DNA from: Ignavibacteriota bacterium
Lineage (GTDB): Bacteria > Bacteroidota > Ignavibacteria > Ignavibacteriales > Ignavibacteriaceae
Reading direction: 5' to 3'
DNA: 64,000 bases
Assembly (NCBI GenBank): GCA_013285425.1
Contig: CP053447.1
Span: 1,804,001-1,868,000 of the forward strand
The notes under the pieces: generated by a model
What the model saw: the letters and a program-made list of their open reading frames with translations, nothing else
Databases searched by the model: none
What the model was told of the DNA's origin: nothing
Translations under genes and position numbers: made by a program
Shown: piece after piece, positions 26,000 to 34,651 of the stretch
Position numbering within the stretch: position 1 is the first letter of the stretch
Layout: every line of letters begins with the position of its first letter

Positions 26000-27403
26000 T
26001 TATTGAAGTTGCTCTTTCTTCCTATTAAAATTCTGATATATATGAACTAAAATCCCAAACACTATCCAAAAAGGTAGATCTGTTGTGATATAACCATAAT
26101 ACAATATACCCGTTACTTCAAAGAATGCTCTAAAAAGAATGCCTATTCCTATCCCAGTTATTGCAACAGATAAACAATAATATTCATAACTAGATTGTTT
26201 TGTAAAACTAATCGTTCTATATGCAAAGTAGAAAAATATTATAAACAAAAGTATAGGGAAAATTAAACCAAATATACCATTTTCAGCCCAATAAAATAAA
26301 AAAATATTATGTGGAGATGGTTTACCGTATCTCCAAATATCTGATTCAAAAAAACTAAAAAGGAAGGAAGGTGAATATGAATAAAAGTATTTATAAAATG
26401 CACCTGGTCCGACACCTAACACCGGATAATCCCTTATTACATCAATTCCAGAGTTCCAAAAAACATCTCTTTGACTAATACTATCAATACGAATAAAGGT
26501 ATTGATTGCTTCTTCAGCTCCCGGAACAGAAAAAAAGATAATAGCAAAGCCAATTACGAAAAAAGATGATATCTTTACTAATAATGATTTATTAAGATTG
26601 AAAAATAAAAACCCAACACTTAAGAATGCAGAAACAATTGCAGCTCTCGAATTGGCAAATATTAAAGTAACTATGTTTAAAATCAGAAATGATATTAATA
26701 TTGATTTGCTAATTACTCTCTTTTTTTGATCCAAGAATAAAACAGCAGTAACAAAAGCGATAGTTATAAAAAAGATAGTAAAACCGGTATAACCTGTGCT
26801 TCCCGCCAACTCATCATTACTTTCTAATATCGCTTTAATAAAAAATTTTTCAACTCCAAGATTAAATAAGTCAATAAAGATTCTTATTGCTAAGAATAAA
26901 ACACTAATACAAAGTGAATAAATATATAAATATATATCTCGTTCATCGCTGATTAAGCTATAAAAGATATAACAAATACAAAAAAACAAAATCATTGTCA
27001 GTAAGGAGATAAACCCAATCAAAGGATATGCAGAACACATCGAGGTAATGAATAATAAAAGAAATAAGGAAATTAAAAAATAAATTATCTCTTTTGGTAG
27101 GATAGGATAATTCTTGACGTCTAATCCATATCTTTTTAGAAATAGATAAATCAAATAAATCACCGCTATCGCATTAAGATATTGTCTTAGGACACCGATA
27201 TATTCAGTCAGACTTGTTGTGAAATTAATAATTGTAAGACTGAGTAATAGTTTCTCTCCAAAATACAATACAGCAATTAAAATAATAATCACTATAATTG
27301 AAGCAGATTTAAATGGTAAGAGAAACATTGTAATAACAGCTAAAATTATAGAAAGAATTATCTTTTTATTATTTTGCTTCAGCCATTGAACAATCAATTT
27401 CAT
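26000..27403 (-). CDS. O-antigen polymerase/ligase (Wzy/WaaL-type) membrane protein
   Basis: An integral membrane protein of 467 residues with about 11-12 hydrophobic helices. The Wzy_C signature lies in the large periplasmic loop: FANSRAAIVSAFLS, then VLGVGPGAFYKYFYSYSP, and SPHNIFLFYWAENGIFGLI. Such proteins polymerise lipid-linked repeats or ligate them to lipid A core; sequence alone does not distinguish the two. It lies between the GT9 and gmhA-like genes. Confidence 0.9.
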   Translation of the reverse strand: MKLIVQWLKQNNKKIILSIILAVITMFLLPFKSASIIVIIILIAVLYFGEKLLLSLTIINFTTSLTEYIGVLRQYLNAIAVIYLIYLFLKRYGLDVKNYPILPKEIIYFLISLFLLLFITSMCSAYPLIGFISLLTMILFFCICYIFYSLISDERDIYLYIYSLCISVLFLAIRIFIDLFNLGVEKFFIKAILESNDELAGSTGYTGFTIFFITIAFVTAVLFLDQKKRVISKSILISFLILNIVTLIFANSRAAIVSAFLSVGFLFFNLNKSLLVKISSFFVIGFAIIFFSVPGAEEAINTFIRIDSISQRDVFWNSGIDVIRDYPVLGVGPGAFYKYFYSYSPSFLFSFFESDIWRYGKPSPHNIFLFYWAENGIFGLIFPILLFIIFFYFAYRTISFTKQSSYEYYCLSVAITGIGIGILFRAFFEVTGILYYGYITTDLPFWIVFGILVHIYQNFNRKKEQLQ

Positions 27404-27463
27404 ATACCTACAAAAATCTAATACAATGTAATATTCCTCTGGACATTATAACAATTCCATTAT

Positions 27464-28021
27464 TTAAACTGACTTTTGTAATTCTAAAATAAGATAATGA
27501 AAAATTATTGAATGAATACTTTCTGCAGTACACATATCATTAATAGGAACATTCACGGAATGCTGAGCAAGTTTTTTCAGTTTTCCACCTTCAAATCCTG
27601 TAATTCCAATAGTAGTTAAATCATTTTTATTTGCCCAGTTTATCGATTGAATTATATTTGAACTATTTCCTGACCCACTAATAGCAATTACTACATCCCC
27701 TTCTTTGGCATAAGTTCTTAATTGCTGTTCAAAAATAGTTTCATAGCCATCATCATTACTAAGTGCTGTTATGAATGCTAAATTATCTGTTAAGCTTAAA
27801 GCTCTAATTCGCTTTTCAGTTTCTAAGGTTTTACGTGTGCCTTTAGCAAGGTCTTGAGCAAAGTGTGAAGCATTGGCAGCTGAACCCCCATTGCCAATAA
27901 CAAAAATCATTTTTCCCTCATTATAAGCTTTAAGTATTATATTGATAATATTATCCAATTCACTCTGTTTAACTTTAACAAGAGTATCAAATAAATAAGC
28001 TATATATTCATTAAAGTTCAT
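27464..28021 (-). CDS. gmhA: Sedoheptulose-7-phosphate isomerase (GmhA-like SIS protein)
   Basis: An SIS-domain sugar-phosphate isomerase of 185 residues. NGGSAANASHFAQDLAKG (about 44-61) and AISGSGNSSNIIQSI are GmhA-type phosphate-binding loops, and the catalytic His/Glu region AESIHSIIFHYLILE is present near the C-terminus. It would form D-glycero-D-manno-heptose 7-phosphate from sedoheptulose 7-phosphate. Its start overlaps the end of the nucleotidyltransferase gene by 11 bases; the kinase and transferase of the pathway are just upstream. Confidence 0.9.
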   Translation of the reverse strand: MNFNEYIAYLFDTLVKVKQSELDNIINIILKAYNEGKMIFVIGNGGSAANASHFAQDLAKGTRKTLETEKRIRALSLTDNLAFITALSNDDGYETIFEQQLRTYAKEGDVVIAISGSGNSSNIIQSINWANKNDLTTIGITGFEGGKLKKLAQHSVNVPINDMCTAESIHSIIFHYLILELQKSV

Positions 28022-28724
28022 TATTTCCCTTTAAAATTTTTTCCCATTCAATTTTAGCTTTTTCCAGATCCTTGTATGTACCTATATCGATTAGATAATC
28101 ACTTGTTTTCCAACCAGTCATTCTACCTACTAATTTAGGAAGAAGATCAAACCCTATGTCTGTAGTCTGATCATTTGGAATGAAATCCAGTATTCTTGGT
28201 GATGAAATGTAAATTCCAGCATTAGCCATTTCAGACTTTGGTTTTTTTGGCTTTTCCTCAAAATCAATTATTACATTATCACTATTGAGTAACGCGATTC
28301 CCTTTGCAGTAGGTTGATCAGTCTTGAATAAGGACATGCTAAAATCAGACATTTTTGATTTGTGAAAATTGAAAAATTCCGTCAGATTGTAATTTGTTAA
28401 ATTATCTGCATAACATATAAAAAAGCTCGATTCCTCTTTTACAAAATCCTTGTTTGCTCGCAAAGTACCTCCACTACCTAATAATCGTTCCTCATAAAAA
28501 TATTCAATACTTAAATTATGATTATATGATTCTATAAAGTAAATAACCTGCTCACTAAAATGATGTAAATTGATGAGGACTTTGTTAATTGCATGTTTTT
28601 GAAAAAGATCAATCCACCAACCTAATAGTGGTTTACCACAAATATCTACTAAACATTTTGGTATTGAATTAGTTATTGGTTTTAACCGTGTACCAAGTCC
28701 AGCAGCTAGTAGAAATGCTTTCAT
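28011..28724 (-). CDS. hddC: Sugar-phosphate nucleotidyltransferase (HddC-like)
   Basis: An NTP-transferase of 237 residues. It begins with KAFLLAAGLGTRLKPITNSIPKCL (nucleotide-binding motif and catalytic Lys), has YADNLTNYNL for metal and sugar contacts, and IDIGTYKDLEKAKIEWE at the end. It is the right size for D-glycero-alpha-D-manno-heptose-1-phosphate guanylyltransferase, and its neighbours (GmhA, GHMP kinase) favour that over a glucose or mannose enzyme. The heptose assignment is inferred from context. Confidence 0.82.
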   Translation of the reverse strand: MKAFLLAAGLGTRLKPITNSIPKCLVDICGKPLLGWWIDLFQKHAINKVLINLHHFSEQVIYFIESYNHNLSIEYFYEERLLGSGGTLRANKDFVKEESSFFICYADNLTNYNLTEFFNFHKSKMSDFSMSLFKTDQPTAKGIALLNSDNVIIDFEEKPKKPKSEMANAGIYISSPRILDFIPNDQTTDIGFDLLPKLVGRMTGWKTSDYLIDIGTYKDLEKAKIEWEKILKGNNEL

Positions 28725-28726
28725 AC

Positions 28727-29845
28727 TTACACTGTTTTTACCTTTCTAACTACATTTAACTGCTTCATTGTTTTCTCAGCATATTCTAAAATATCGTCAA
28801 TATCTGTTTGTTCTTTTAAATATTCTAAATATTCAGCAACAGAATCTTCAATTGTTCTTTTCGGTTCCCAACCAAGACCTCTTAATTTAGAGATATCAGA
28901 ACAAGTATTTCTGGTATCCCCAATTCTAAACTCACCTGGAATTTTAGGTTGTATGTGTTCTTTATTATGAGCTCTAGCTACTATATTAGCAAATTCCTTT
29001 ATAGTATAAGATTTTCCCCCACCGACACAAAACACTTCATAATCTGCCTTAGGATCTTGGAGAACTAAAATATTAGCATCAACGACATCATGAATATTAA
29101 CAAAATCTCTTTCCTGAGAGCCATCTTCGTAAAGAGTGGGAGCTTTGTCAAAAAAATAGTGTAGATTGAAAATTCTACAAGCACCTGAATATGCATTATA
29201 AAAGGATTGTCTCGGACCTTGCACAATAGAATATCTTAAAGCTACAGATGGGACTAAATACCTTTTACCAAAATTAATTGTTATTAACTCTTGAGAATAT
29301 TTAGAAATTGCGTATGCATTTTGAGGGCTTGAATGTTTCTCAGAAGTCCATTGCCATTCCATTAAATTTCCCTTCTCATCTTTCCAATCCCAATCTCCTC
29401 TTTCCAATTGGTCAATTGGTCTAAAAGTAGGAGAAATAATTTCGCCATTCCTTTTCTTATACAAACCCTCACCTTGAACAAACTGCGATGAAGCAGTAAT
29501 TATCTTTTTTAAGGGTAGCTTTTTTTCAATCATAATTTCAAAAATCAATGCTGTACTGACTGAGTTAACATGAAAAAATGTTGAGAAATCAAGTAAATAA
29601 TCCTGATAGGCAGCTAGATGATAGACATAAGAAACATCTTTCAGTGCAGATTCCAAAGTAGTCTTGTTTCTAACATCTCCAAGGACAAATTCTGCTTTTG
29701 GATTTAAATAAGATGGTTTACCTTTAAAGTGAACAGGTTTTTGAAGATTATCTAAAATTCTTACATCATAACCGAGTTCAATTAATCCATCAACGGTATG
29801 AGATCCAATAAATCCTGCTCCTCCAGTAACTAAGACTAAACTCAT
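28727..29845 (-). CDS. NAD-dependent epimerase/dehydratase (nucleotide-sugar)
   Basis: An extended SDR enzyme of 372 residues. It has the NAD motif VTGGAGFIGSHTVDGL (about 6-21), DNLQ after strand 2, the catalytic YAISK (about 188-192), and RYSIVQGPRQ. It has an insert of about 40 residues before the catalytic Tyr with WDWKDEKGNLMEWQW. It is placed between the kinase and nucleotidyltransferase genes, so it may modify GDP-heptose (epimerase, 4,6-dehydratase or similar). The exact reaction is not readable. Confidence 0.85.
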   Translation of the reverse strand: MSLVLVTGGAGFIGSHTVDGLIELGYDVRILDNLQKPVHFKGKPSYLNPKAEFVLGDVRNKTTLESALKDVSYVYHLAAYQDYLLDFSTFFHVNSVSTALIFEIMIEKKLPLKKIITASSQFVQGEGLYKKRNGEIISPTFRPIDQLERGDWDWKDEKGNLMEWQWTSEKHSSPQNAYAISKYSQELITINFGKRYLVPSVALRYSIVQGPRQSFYNAYSGACRIFNLHYFFDKAPTLYEDGSQERDFVNIHDVVDANILVLQDPKADYEVFCVGGGKSYTIKEFANIVARAHNKEHIQPKIPGEFRIGDTRNTCSDISKLRGLGWEPKRTIEDSVAEYLEYLKEQTDIDDILEYAEKTMKQLNVVRKVKTV

Positions 29846-29855
29846 ATTAAAATTA

Positions 29856-30845
29856 CTATTTTAGTTGATATCTGCTATAATTAAAAATAATTTTACTTCC
29901 ATGCGGTTCTAGCATAAATGGAACTTCACGATAACTTTTCATTGCTTCTCTTAATTTATCATGATTTTCTCTTTTACAATAGAGTAATAAAAATCCACCT
30001 CCTCCAGCGCCAGCTATCTTACCTCCATCCGCGCCCCCTTCAATAGCAGTTTGATACATTTTATCAATTTCTGAATTAGTGATGTTTGAAGCCAGATTCT
30101 TCTTAAGTTCCCAATTTTTTGTTAATATTTTTCCAATTATATCAATTTTACCACTCTTTAGAGTGTCTTCCACTTCAATGGCTAAATCTTTTATTTTGTG
30201 GTGATAATTTATTTTTCTTACAATAGTTTCTTTTTGTTCTTGCAATATTCCAGATGATGCTCTAGTTATATTAGTATAAAATAGTAAAAGATTAGCACCT
30301 AACTTTCTTTTTAGATTATTTGGGAAATTAATAGACTGTATTGAAACCGAACCATCAATATTAAAAGTGAAAGATCGTAATCCACCATAAGCTGCAATGT
30401 ATTGGTCTTGTTTACCAATAGGTTTATTCAACAAATCAATTTCTATCTCGCAAGCCTCTTGGGCTAGTTGCTCAGCCACGACTTGTTTACCTTGATAAGC
30501 ATACATCGCATTAAGTAATCCAACTGTTAAACTACTTGATGACCCAAGCCCAGACCCTTCTGAAGGAACATCTGCGAGCATTGTAACTTCAACACCCTTA
30601 TCAAGTCCAGTTTTCTTAAAAACTTCTCGAACTAATTCATGCTTTATCTCTTCAACATTATTTACAATTTCCTTTTTTGTATAATTAACATAAATCAAAT
30701 CATCAAATCGCTCTTTTATAATAACAAAAACATATTTATCAATAGTTGTTGAAACCACATAACCAGTATGTTTTTTATAATAATCTTTAAAATCTGTTCC
30801 TCCACCGGAAAGACTGATTCTTAATGGAGTTTGTGAAATTATCAT
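29856..30845 (-). CDS. hddA: GHMP-family kinase (HddA-like heptose-7-phosphate kinase)
   Basis: A GHMP sugar kinase of 329 residues. It starts PLRISLSGGGTDFKDYY, has the ATP-binding loop PSEGSGLGSSSSLTVGLLNA (about 95-114), GKQDQYIAAYGG, and the C-terminal KIAGAGGGGFLLLY. These features match D-glycero-alpha-D-manno-heptose-7-phosphate kinases and L-fucokinase-like relatives. It is the first gene of the downstream half of the polysaccharide locus, preceded by a 1-kb gap where the promoter should lie. With gmhA and hddC it makes a GDP-heptose route lacking only the phosphatase gmhB in this window. Confidence 0.85.
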   Translation of the reverse strand: MIISQTPLRISLSGGGTDFKDYYKKHTGYVVSTTIDKYVFVIIKERFDDLIYVNYTKKEIVNNVEEIKHELVREVFKKTGLDKGVEVTMLADVPSEGSGLGSSSSLTVGLLNAMYAYQGKQVVAEQLAQEACEIEIDLLNKPIGKQDQYIAAYGGLRSFTFNIDGSVSIQSINFPNNLKRKLGANLLLFYTNITRASSGILQEQKETIVRKINYHHKIKDLAIEVEDTLKSGKIDIIGKILTKNWELKKNLASNITNSEIDKMYQTAIEGGADGGKIAGAGGGGFLLLYCKRENHDKLREAMKSYREVPFMLEPHGSKIIFNYSRYQLK

Positions 30846-31864
30846 AATTTAATCCCGACCTTTATTTCTTTGTAACATAAGTAAAATCCTTAGAAAGCTC
30901 ATTCGCAATACTACTGGTTTCAATAATTAAAGCCATATTATTTTTCTTAGATTTTAGTTATATGCAGAATTTCAAAACAAGCAATATTATTAAAATTTGT
31001 TAAGTGCAATATCTGTACTAAAGATACGTCATTAAAAATAGTAATATTAGTTAGTCCTCTATAAATTATACGTAGGGAGAATATCCTATCACATTTGAAT
31101 TTTTCTTAATAATAGATAGTTATTCAGTTAACAAACAAAATAATCCTTCAAAAAGCTCGGACAATTAACTTTTATTAAAACAATAATTATCACAAAGAAT
31201 AATTCTGGCTTTCTTTTGGTTTCGATATACTCAAAGATATTATTAATTCATATCTAACCAAAATATCATGCAATAAGATATCTTTATAAAACAGAAACAT
31301 ATAGTAAACTACAATTGTAAAATCGACTTAGTCAGTCAATTTATTGAAAGCAGAAAGTGATAAATATTCACATAAGTATCAAGAATTTTGTTTTAAAAGT
31401 ATTGATAACATCATTCCATTATTAAAATATTAAAATGCTTCTGAAGCCAATTTAATTGCTTTTATAAAAATAACCCCGTCTGAAGAAACATTTTGAGTCA
31501 AATAATTAGGAAATTAAGTTAAGCTACCATTGTATTAATTTTAAGATAATAGAGTCTATTAGAAGAGTAATATATTGGAACTATTTAATGAATCAGCCAG
31601 AACAACAATAATTTAACTCTTTTTATTCGCTTATTTTTGTTAAGCAATACTTATTCATTTAGTCTAAAATCTTTTTGTGGTACTATATTTAATCTGTTTC
31701 TCTAAAATATTCGTACTGAAAACGAGCTGATATATAATAACTTTTATTGGTAACAATTCATATTCATTATAATATTCTACATTTAATATTTGAGTACTTG
31801 ATAAAATATGATAAACTAAATGTAAATATTTTTCGTGAAATAGTAAAAATTAAGGTACTGTGGT
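30846..31864. other. 1-kb AT-rich non-coding gap inside polysaccharide locus
   Basis: About 1,019 bases between the flippase gene (ends 31865) and the GHMP kinase gene (starts 30845), both minus strand. No reading frame of 60 or more codons, no recognisable RNA gene, no tandem repeat and no convincing hairpin terminator was found. It must contain the promoter of the hddA-like operon. It may be the remains of a decayed or replaced gene in a variable locus. Confidence 0.6.
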
Positions 31865-33400
31865 TTAATTCTTTATAAATACTTTATAAATACTTTTAAT
31901 AGATTCGTTTTTTAATAAACTTAAATTTACAAGGTAGAAGAGTATAAATATAAACATTTCAATAATTTGACTATTTGTTGAAATAAGATCCGTTACTAAT
32001 AATAATTCTGCTATTAAAAGTGCAAATGCACCATTTATAGAATGAAAAAAAAATTCTTTTGGGAATATATATTTGTCTACAAAATTAAATTTATTTAAAA
32101 TCAGGAAATAGGAAGTTGTAAAAAAGAAAAAATAGCTTAGGGATGTACTTAAAGCAAGTCCAACTTGTTGAAAGTAATTAACAAGAATAAAGTTCAAAGC
32201 AATTTTAATCATTGTACCAATGAGTGTAATTATGAAGAGTTTAGAAATTAAACCGGCACTATATATTAATTTATTAAATATTCCATAAACTGCATAGAAG
32301 ACAATACTAATAGAGTAGAATACAAGAACATCATTAGTGATAAGAGTATCTGTACTTGAAAACATACCTCTTTCAAAAATGATTTTAATAATAAATTTCC
32401 CGAAATAAATAAACAAAAACATAATAGGTACAAATAAAAATACAATTGAACTTATTCCCTGATTTAAAAGTTTTTCTAAATCTACAATTAATTTTCTATT
32501 TATGAGTTCAGAAAATTTAGGGAAAATCGCCGTAGATAGTGCTATCGTCAGTATAGAGATTGGTAATAAAAATAAAGTTTGTGAATAATTAAGCGCTGAT
32601 ATCCCACCTATTGAGACCTTATTGAAAAAATACCTATCTGAAATCACATATAATTGACTGATACTTTCAATTAGAATTATAGTTAAAATGGAGTATGAGA
32701 AGCTAAAGTCCACATTTTTAATATTTGAAAAGAATTTGAGACCCACAAATAAAATTTTAGATTTCGTTACAAGATATATTAATTGTAAAACTATTCCTAT
32801 GATGTACCCAATGGGTATTGAATATATATTAATACTACTTAGCAAAATCACTGATAACAAAACCATTGTATTCAATAATATATTCGAAATAACGAAATAT
32901 CTAAATTCAAATGTACTTTGCTGGTAAGCAATTATAACTGAAATGATACTTGTTAAAGGTATTGTAAATAAGAAAAGTCTGAAGATTTCTTTTACAATCT
33001 CATGAAAATTAGAATTATTCAGTTGAAAAAAGGATGTTATAAATAAATCAGAGAAACTATAAAGCAGAATTGTTACGAAGGTGCTACATAAAAAAAAAAC
33101 AATAAGCATTGATTGAACAAAACCGATTGCTAATTCTTCATTTTTAGTTCTTAATTTATTATATCGTGGTATTATATAGTTTTGGCCTATACATAATAGT
33201 ATTGTATTAATAGTTAAAGGCAAAACGGCACCAACCAAATAAATATCATAATCAACACTTAACCCAAAAAAGTTAGCAATAACAATTTCTCTAAAAAAAC
33301 CAATACCTTTGGATAAAAAACCTGACACAGCAATAAAAATCGATGCCCCAGCAATTGTTGTGGTAAACTTTTTTGTTTCAAAATTAAATCTAAAGCCCAT
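31865..33400 (-). CDS. MurJ/MviN-family lipid flippase
   Basis: A polytopic membrane protein of 511 residues with about 14 helices from the MOP/MVF family. Signatures include SKGIGFFREIVIANFFGLS near the N-terminus and LSTAIFPKFSEL in the middle, as in MurJ. The ATG at 33400 (MGFRFN) is preferred; a TTG at 33421 would add seven residues. In this locus no PST-type Wzx is visible, so this protein may serve as the flippase of the lipid-linked polysaccharide repeat. A housekeeping MurJ for lipid II may exist elsewhere. Confidence 0.87.
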   Translation of the reverse strand: MGFRFNFETKKFTTTIAGASIFIAVSGFLSKGIGFFREIVIANFFGLSVDYDIYLVGAVLPLTINTILLCIGQNYIIPRYNKLRTKNEELAIGFVQSMLIVFFLCSTFVTILLYSFSDLFITSFFQLNNSNFHEIVKEIFRLFLFTIPLTSIISVIIAYQQSTFEFRYFVISNILLNTMVLLSVILLSSINIYSIPIGYIIGIVLQLIYLVTKSKILFVGLKFFSNIKNVDFSFSYSILTIILIESISQLYVISDRYFFNKVSIGGISALNYSQTLFLLPISILTIALSTAIFPKFSELINRKLIVDLEKLLNQGISSIVFLFVPIMFLFIYFGKFIIKIIFERGMFSSTDTLITNDVLVFYSISIVFYAVYGIFNKLIYSAGLISKLFIITLIGTMIKIALNFILVNYFQQVGLALSTSLSYFFFFTTSYFLILNKFNFVDKYIFPKEFFFHSINGAFALLIAELLLVTDLISTNSQIIEMFIFILFYLVNLSLLKNESIKSIYKVFIKN

Positions 33401-33523
33401 AAAATATTTGAAAACGATCAAATAGAAATATTATAAAGTTTATTTTTATAGATTTTAAGAAATGCCTTATTAATAAATCTTAACAGATCCATATAACTAA
33501 TGCACAATCATTAAATAGTAATC

Positions 33524-34648
33524 TTAATAGTTATAAGTTTTCTTTCTATAAATCACGAAGATTGTCATTAAGAGAAAAATAATTAGTGCGCCCGTTATTG
33601 TTGATACAATAATTTTAGGTGCTGATTTTTTATTTGGAGGTACAGCTTCATCTAAAACTTCAATAGTTGGTAGATCCCGATTTTCTTGTATTTTTTCTTT
33701 ATAATATTGCTGTTGTAAAAGCATATATACTTCATTTTGTATTTTTACTTCTCTATAAAGCACAGCAAGTTCCCTACCTATTTCAGGAACATCTTGAAAT
33801 GCAAGCAAATAATCATGGTTGCCAACTTCCATTTTCTCAAATTGTTCTTTCAACTGATACAATTTTTTACTTAATGACTGAACTATCCTATTATCTTCTT
33901 GAACATTGTATTTTGCTAATTTCAATTCCATCTCAATTTTTACAATCTCCGATTTAATCTTTGCTGCTGATTCAACAGCTGATTTTAACTGATCTGGTAA
34001 AGAAATTGTCTTATTATTTTTTTGAAATAACATCAGTGCGGTTTCTACTGAATCAAGCTTTGCTTTAGTTTCCCCTAATTGTGATTCAATAAATAGTCTT
34101 ATGCGTTTCGATTTTGAAGCAAGTTTATTTCTATTGATTTTATCAAGAGCTTCGACGTAAGCATTTGAAATATCTGCGGCAAGTTGTTCATCCTTTCTCT
34201 CATCACTTAATAATAACGGGATATATTTTGTTCTAACATCTACACTTAGTTTCAAAATATTTTCTTTAGTAATTTCAATGTTTAAATCCTCGGTAAGTTC
34301 TTTAGCTGCTTCGTATTTGTTATCTTTATCGTAACGCTGTTGAATTTTTAATTTTTCTAAAACATATAGTGCAGCAGTTCTACTTCTTAATATTTCAGCA
34401 AACAATTGAGAGTTTGCATTAGACATGTTCCCAGTTAATAAGCTTGAAAAATCCTGATTAGCAATTAGTGAACTTATTCCACCCATTGTTGAGTTTTTTT
34501 CCGGTGGAAGTATTACAACAGTTGAATTATAAGTTTTTGGATAAATAAAAAACAAAATGATAAAAATCAAAATTGTCGATAAAATAGTTACCCTTAATAT
34601 AGTCTTTATATTAAACAAAATAACATTTAGTATTTCATGCCAGCTCAT
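33524..34648 (-). CDS. Wzz-type polysaccharide chain-length determinant
   Basis: An inner membrane protein of 374 residues with two membrane helices (about 15-35 and 345-368) flanking a periplasmic coiled-coil domain. The Wzz region starts after YPKTYNSTVVILPPEKN, and the late segment YREVKIQNEVYMLLQQQYYKEKI plus the PTIEVLDEAVPPNKKSAP motif before the second helix are typical. There is no fused tyrosine kinase domain. It is three bases downstream of the Wza-like gene and probably forms the trans-envelope export complex with it. Confidence 0.92.
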   Translation of the reverse strand: MSWHEILNVILFNIKTILRVTILSTILIFIILFFIYPKTYNSTVVILPPEKNSTMGGISSLIANQDFSSLLTGNMSNANSQLFAEILRSRTAALYVLEKLKIQQRYDKDNKYEAAKELTEDLNIEITKENILKLSVDVRTKYIPLLLSDERKDEQLAADISNAYVEALDKINRNKLASKSKRIRLFIESQLGETKAKLDSVETALMLFQKNNKTISLPDQLKSAVESAAKIKSEIVKIEMELKLAKYNVQEDNRIVQSLSKKLYQLKEQFEKMEVGNHDYLLAFQDVPEIGRELAVLYREVKIQNEVYMLLQQQYYKEKIQENRDLPTIEVLDEAVPPNKKSAPKIIVSTITGALIIFLLMTIFVIYRKKTYNY

Positions 34649-34651
34649 TTT

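Noticed and set aside
30846..31864. A CRISPR array or tandem repeats in the long gap.
   Set aside because: No regularly spaced direct repeats were found; the region is simply AT-rich.
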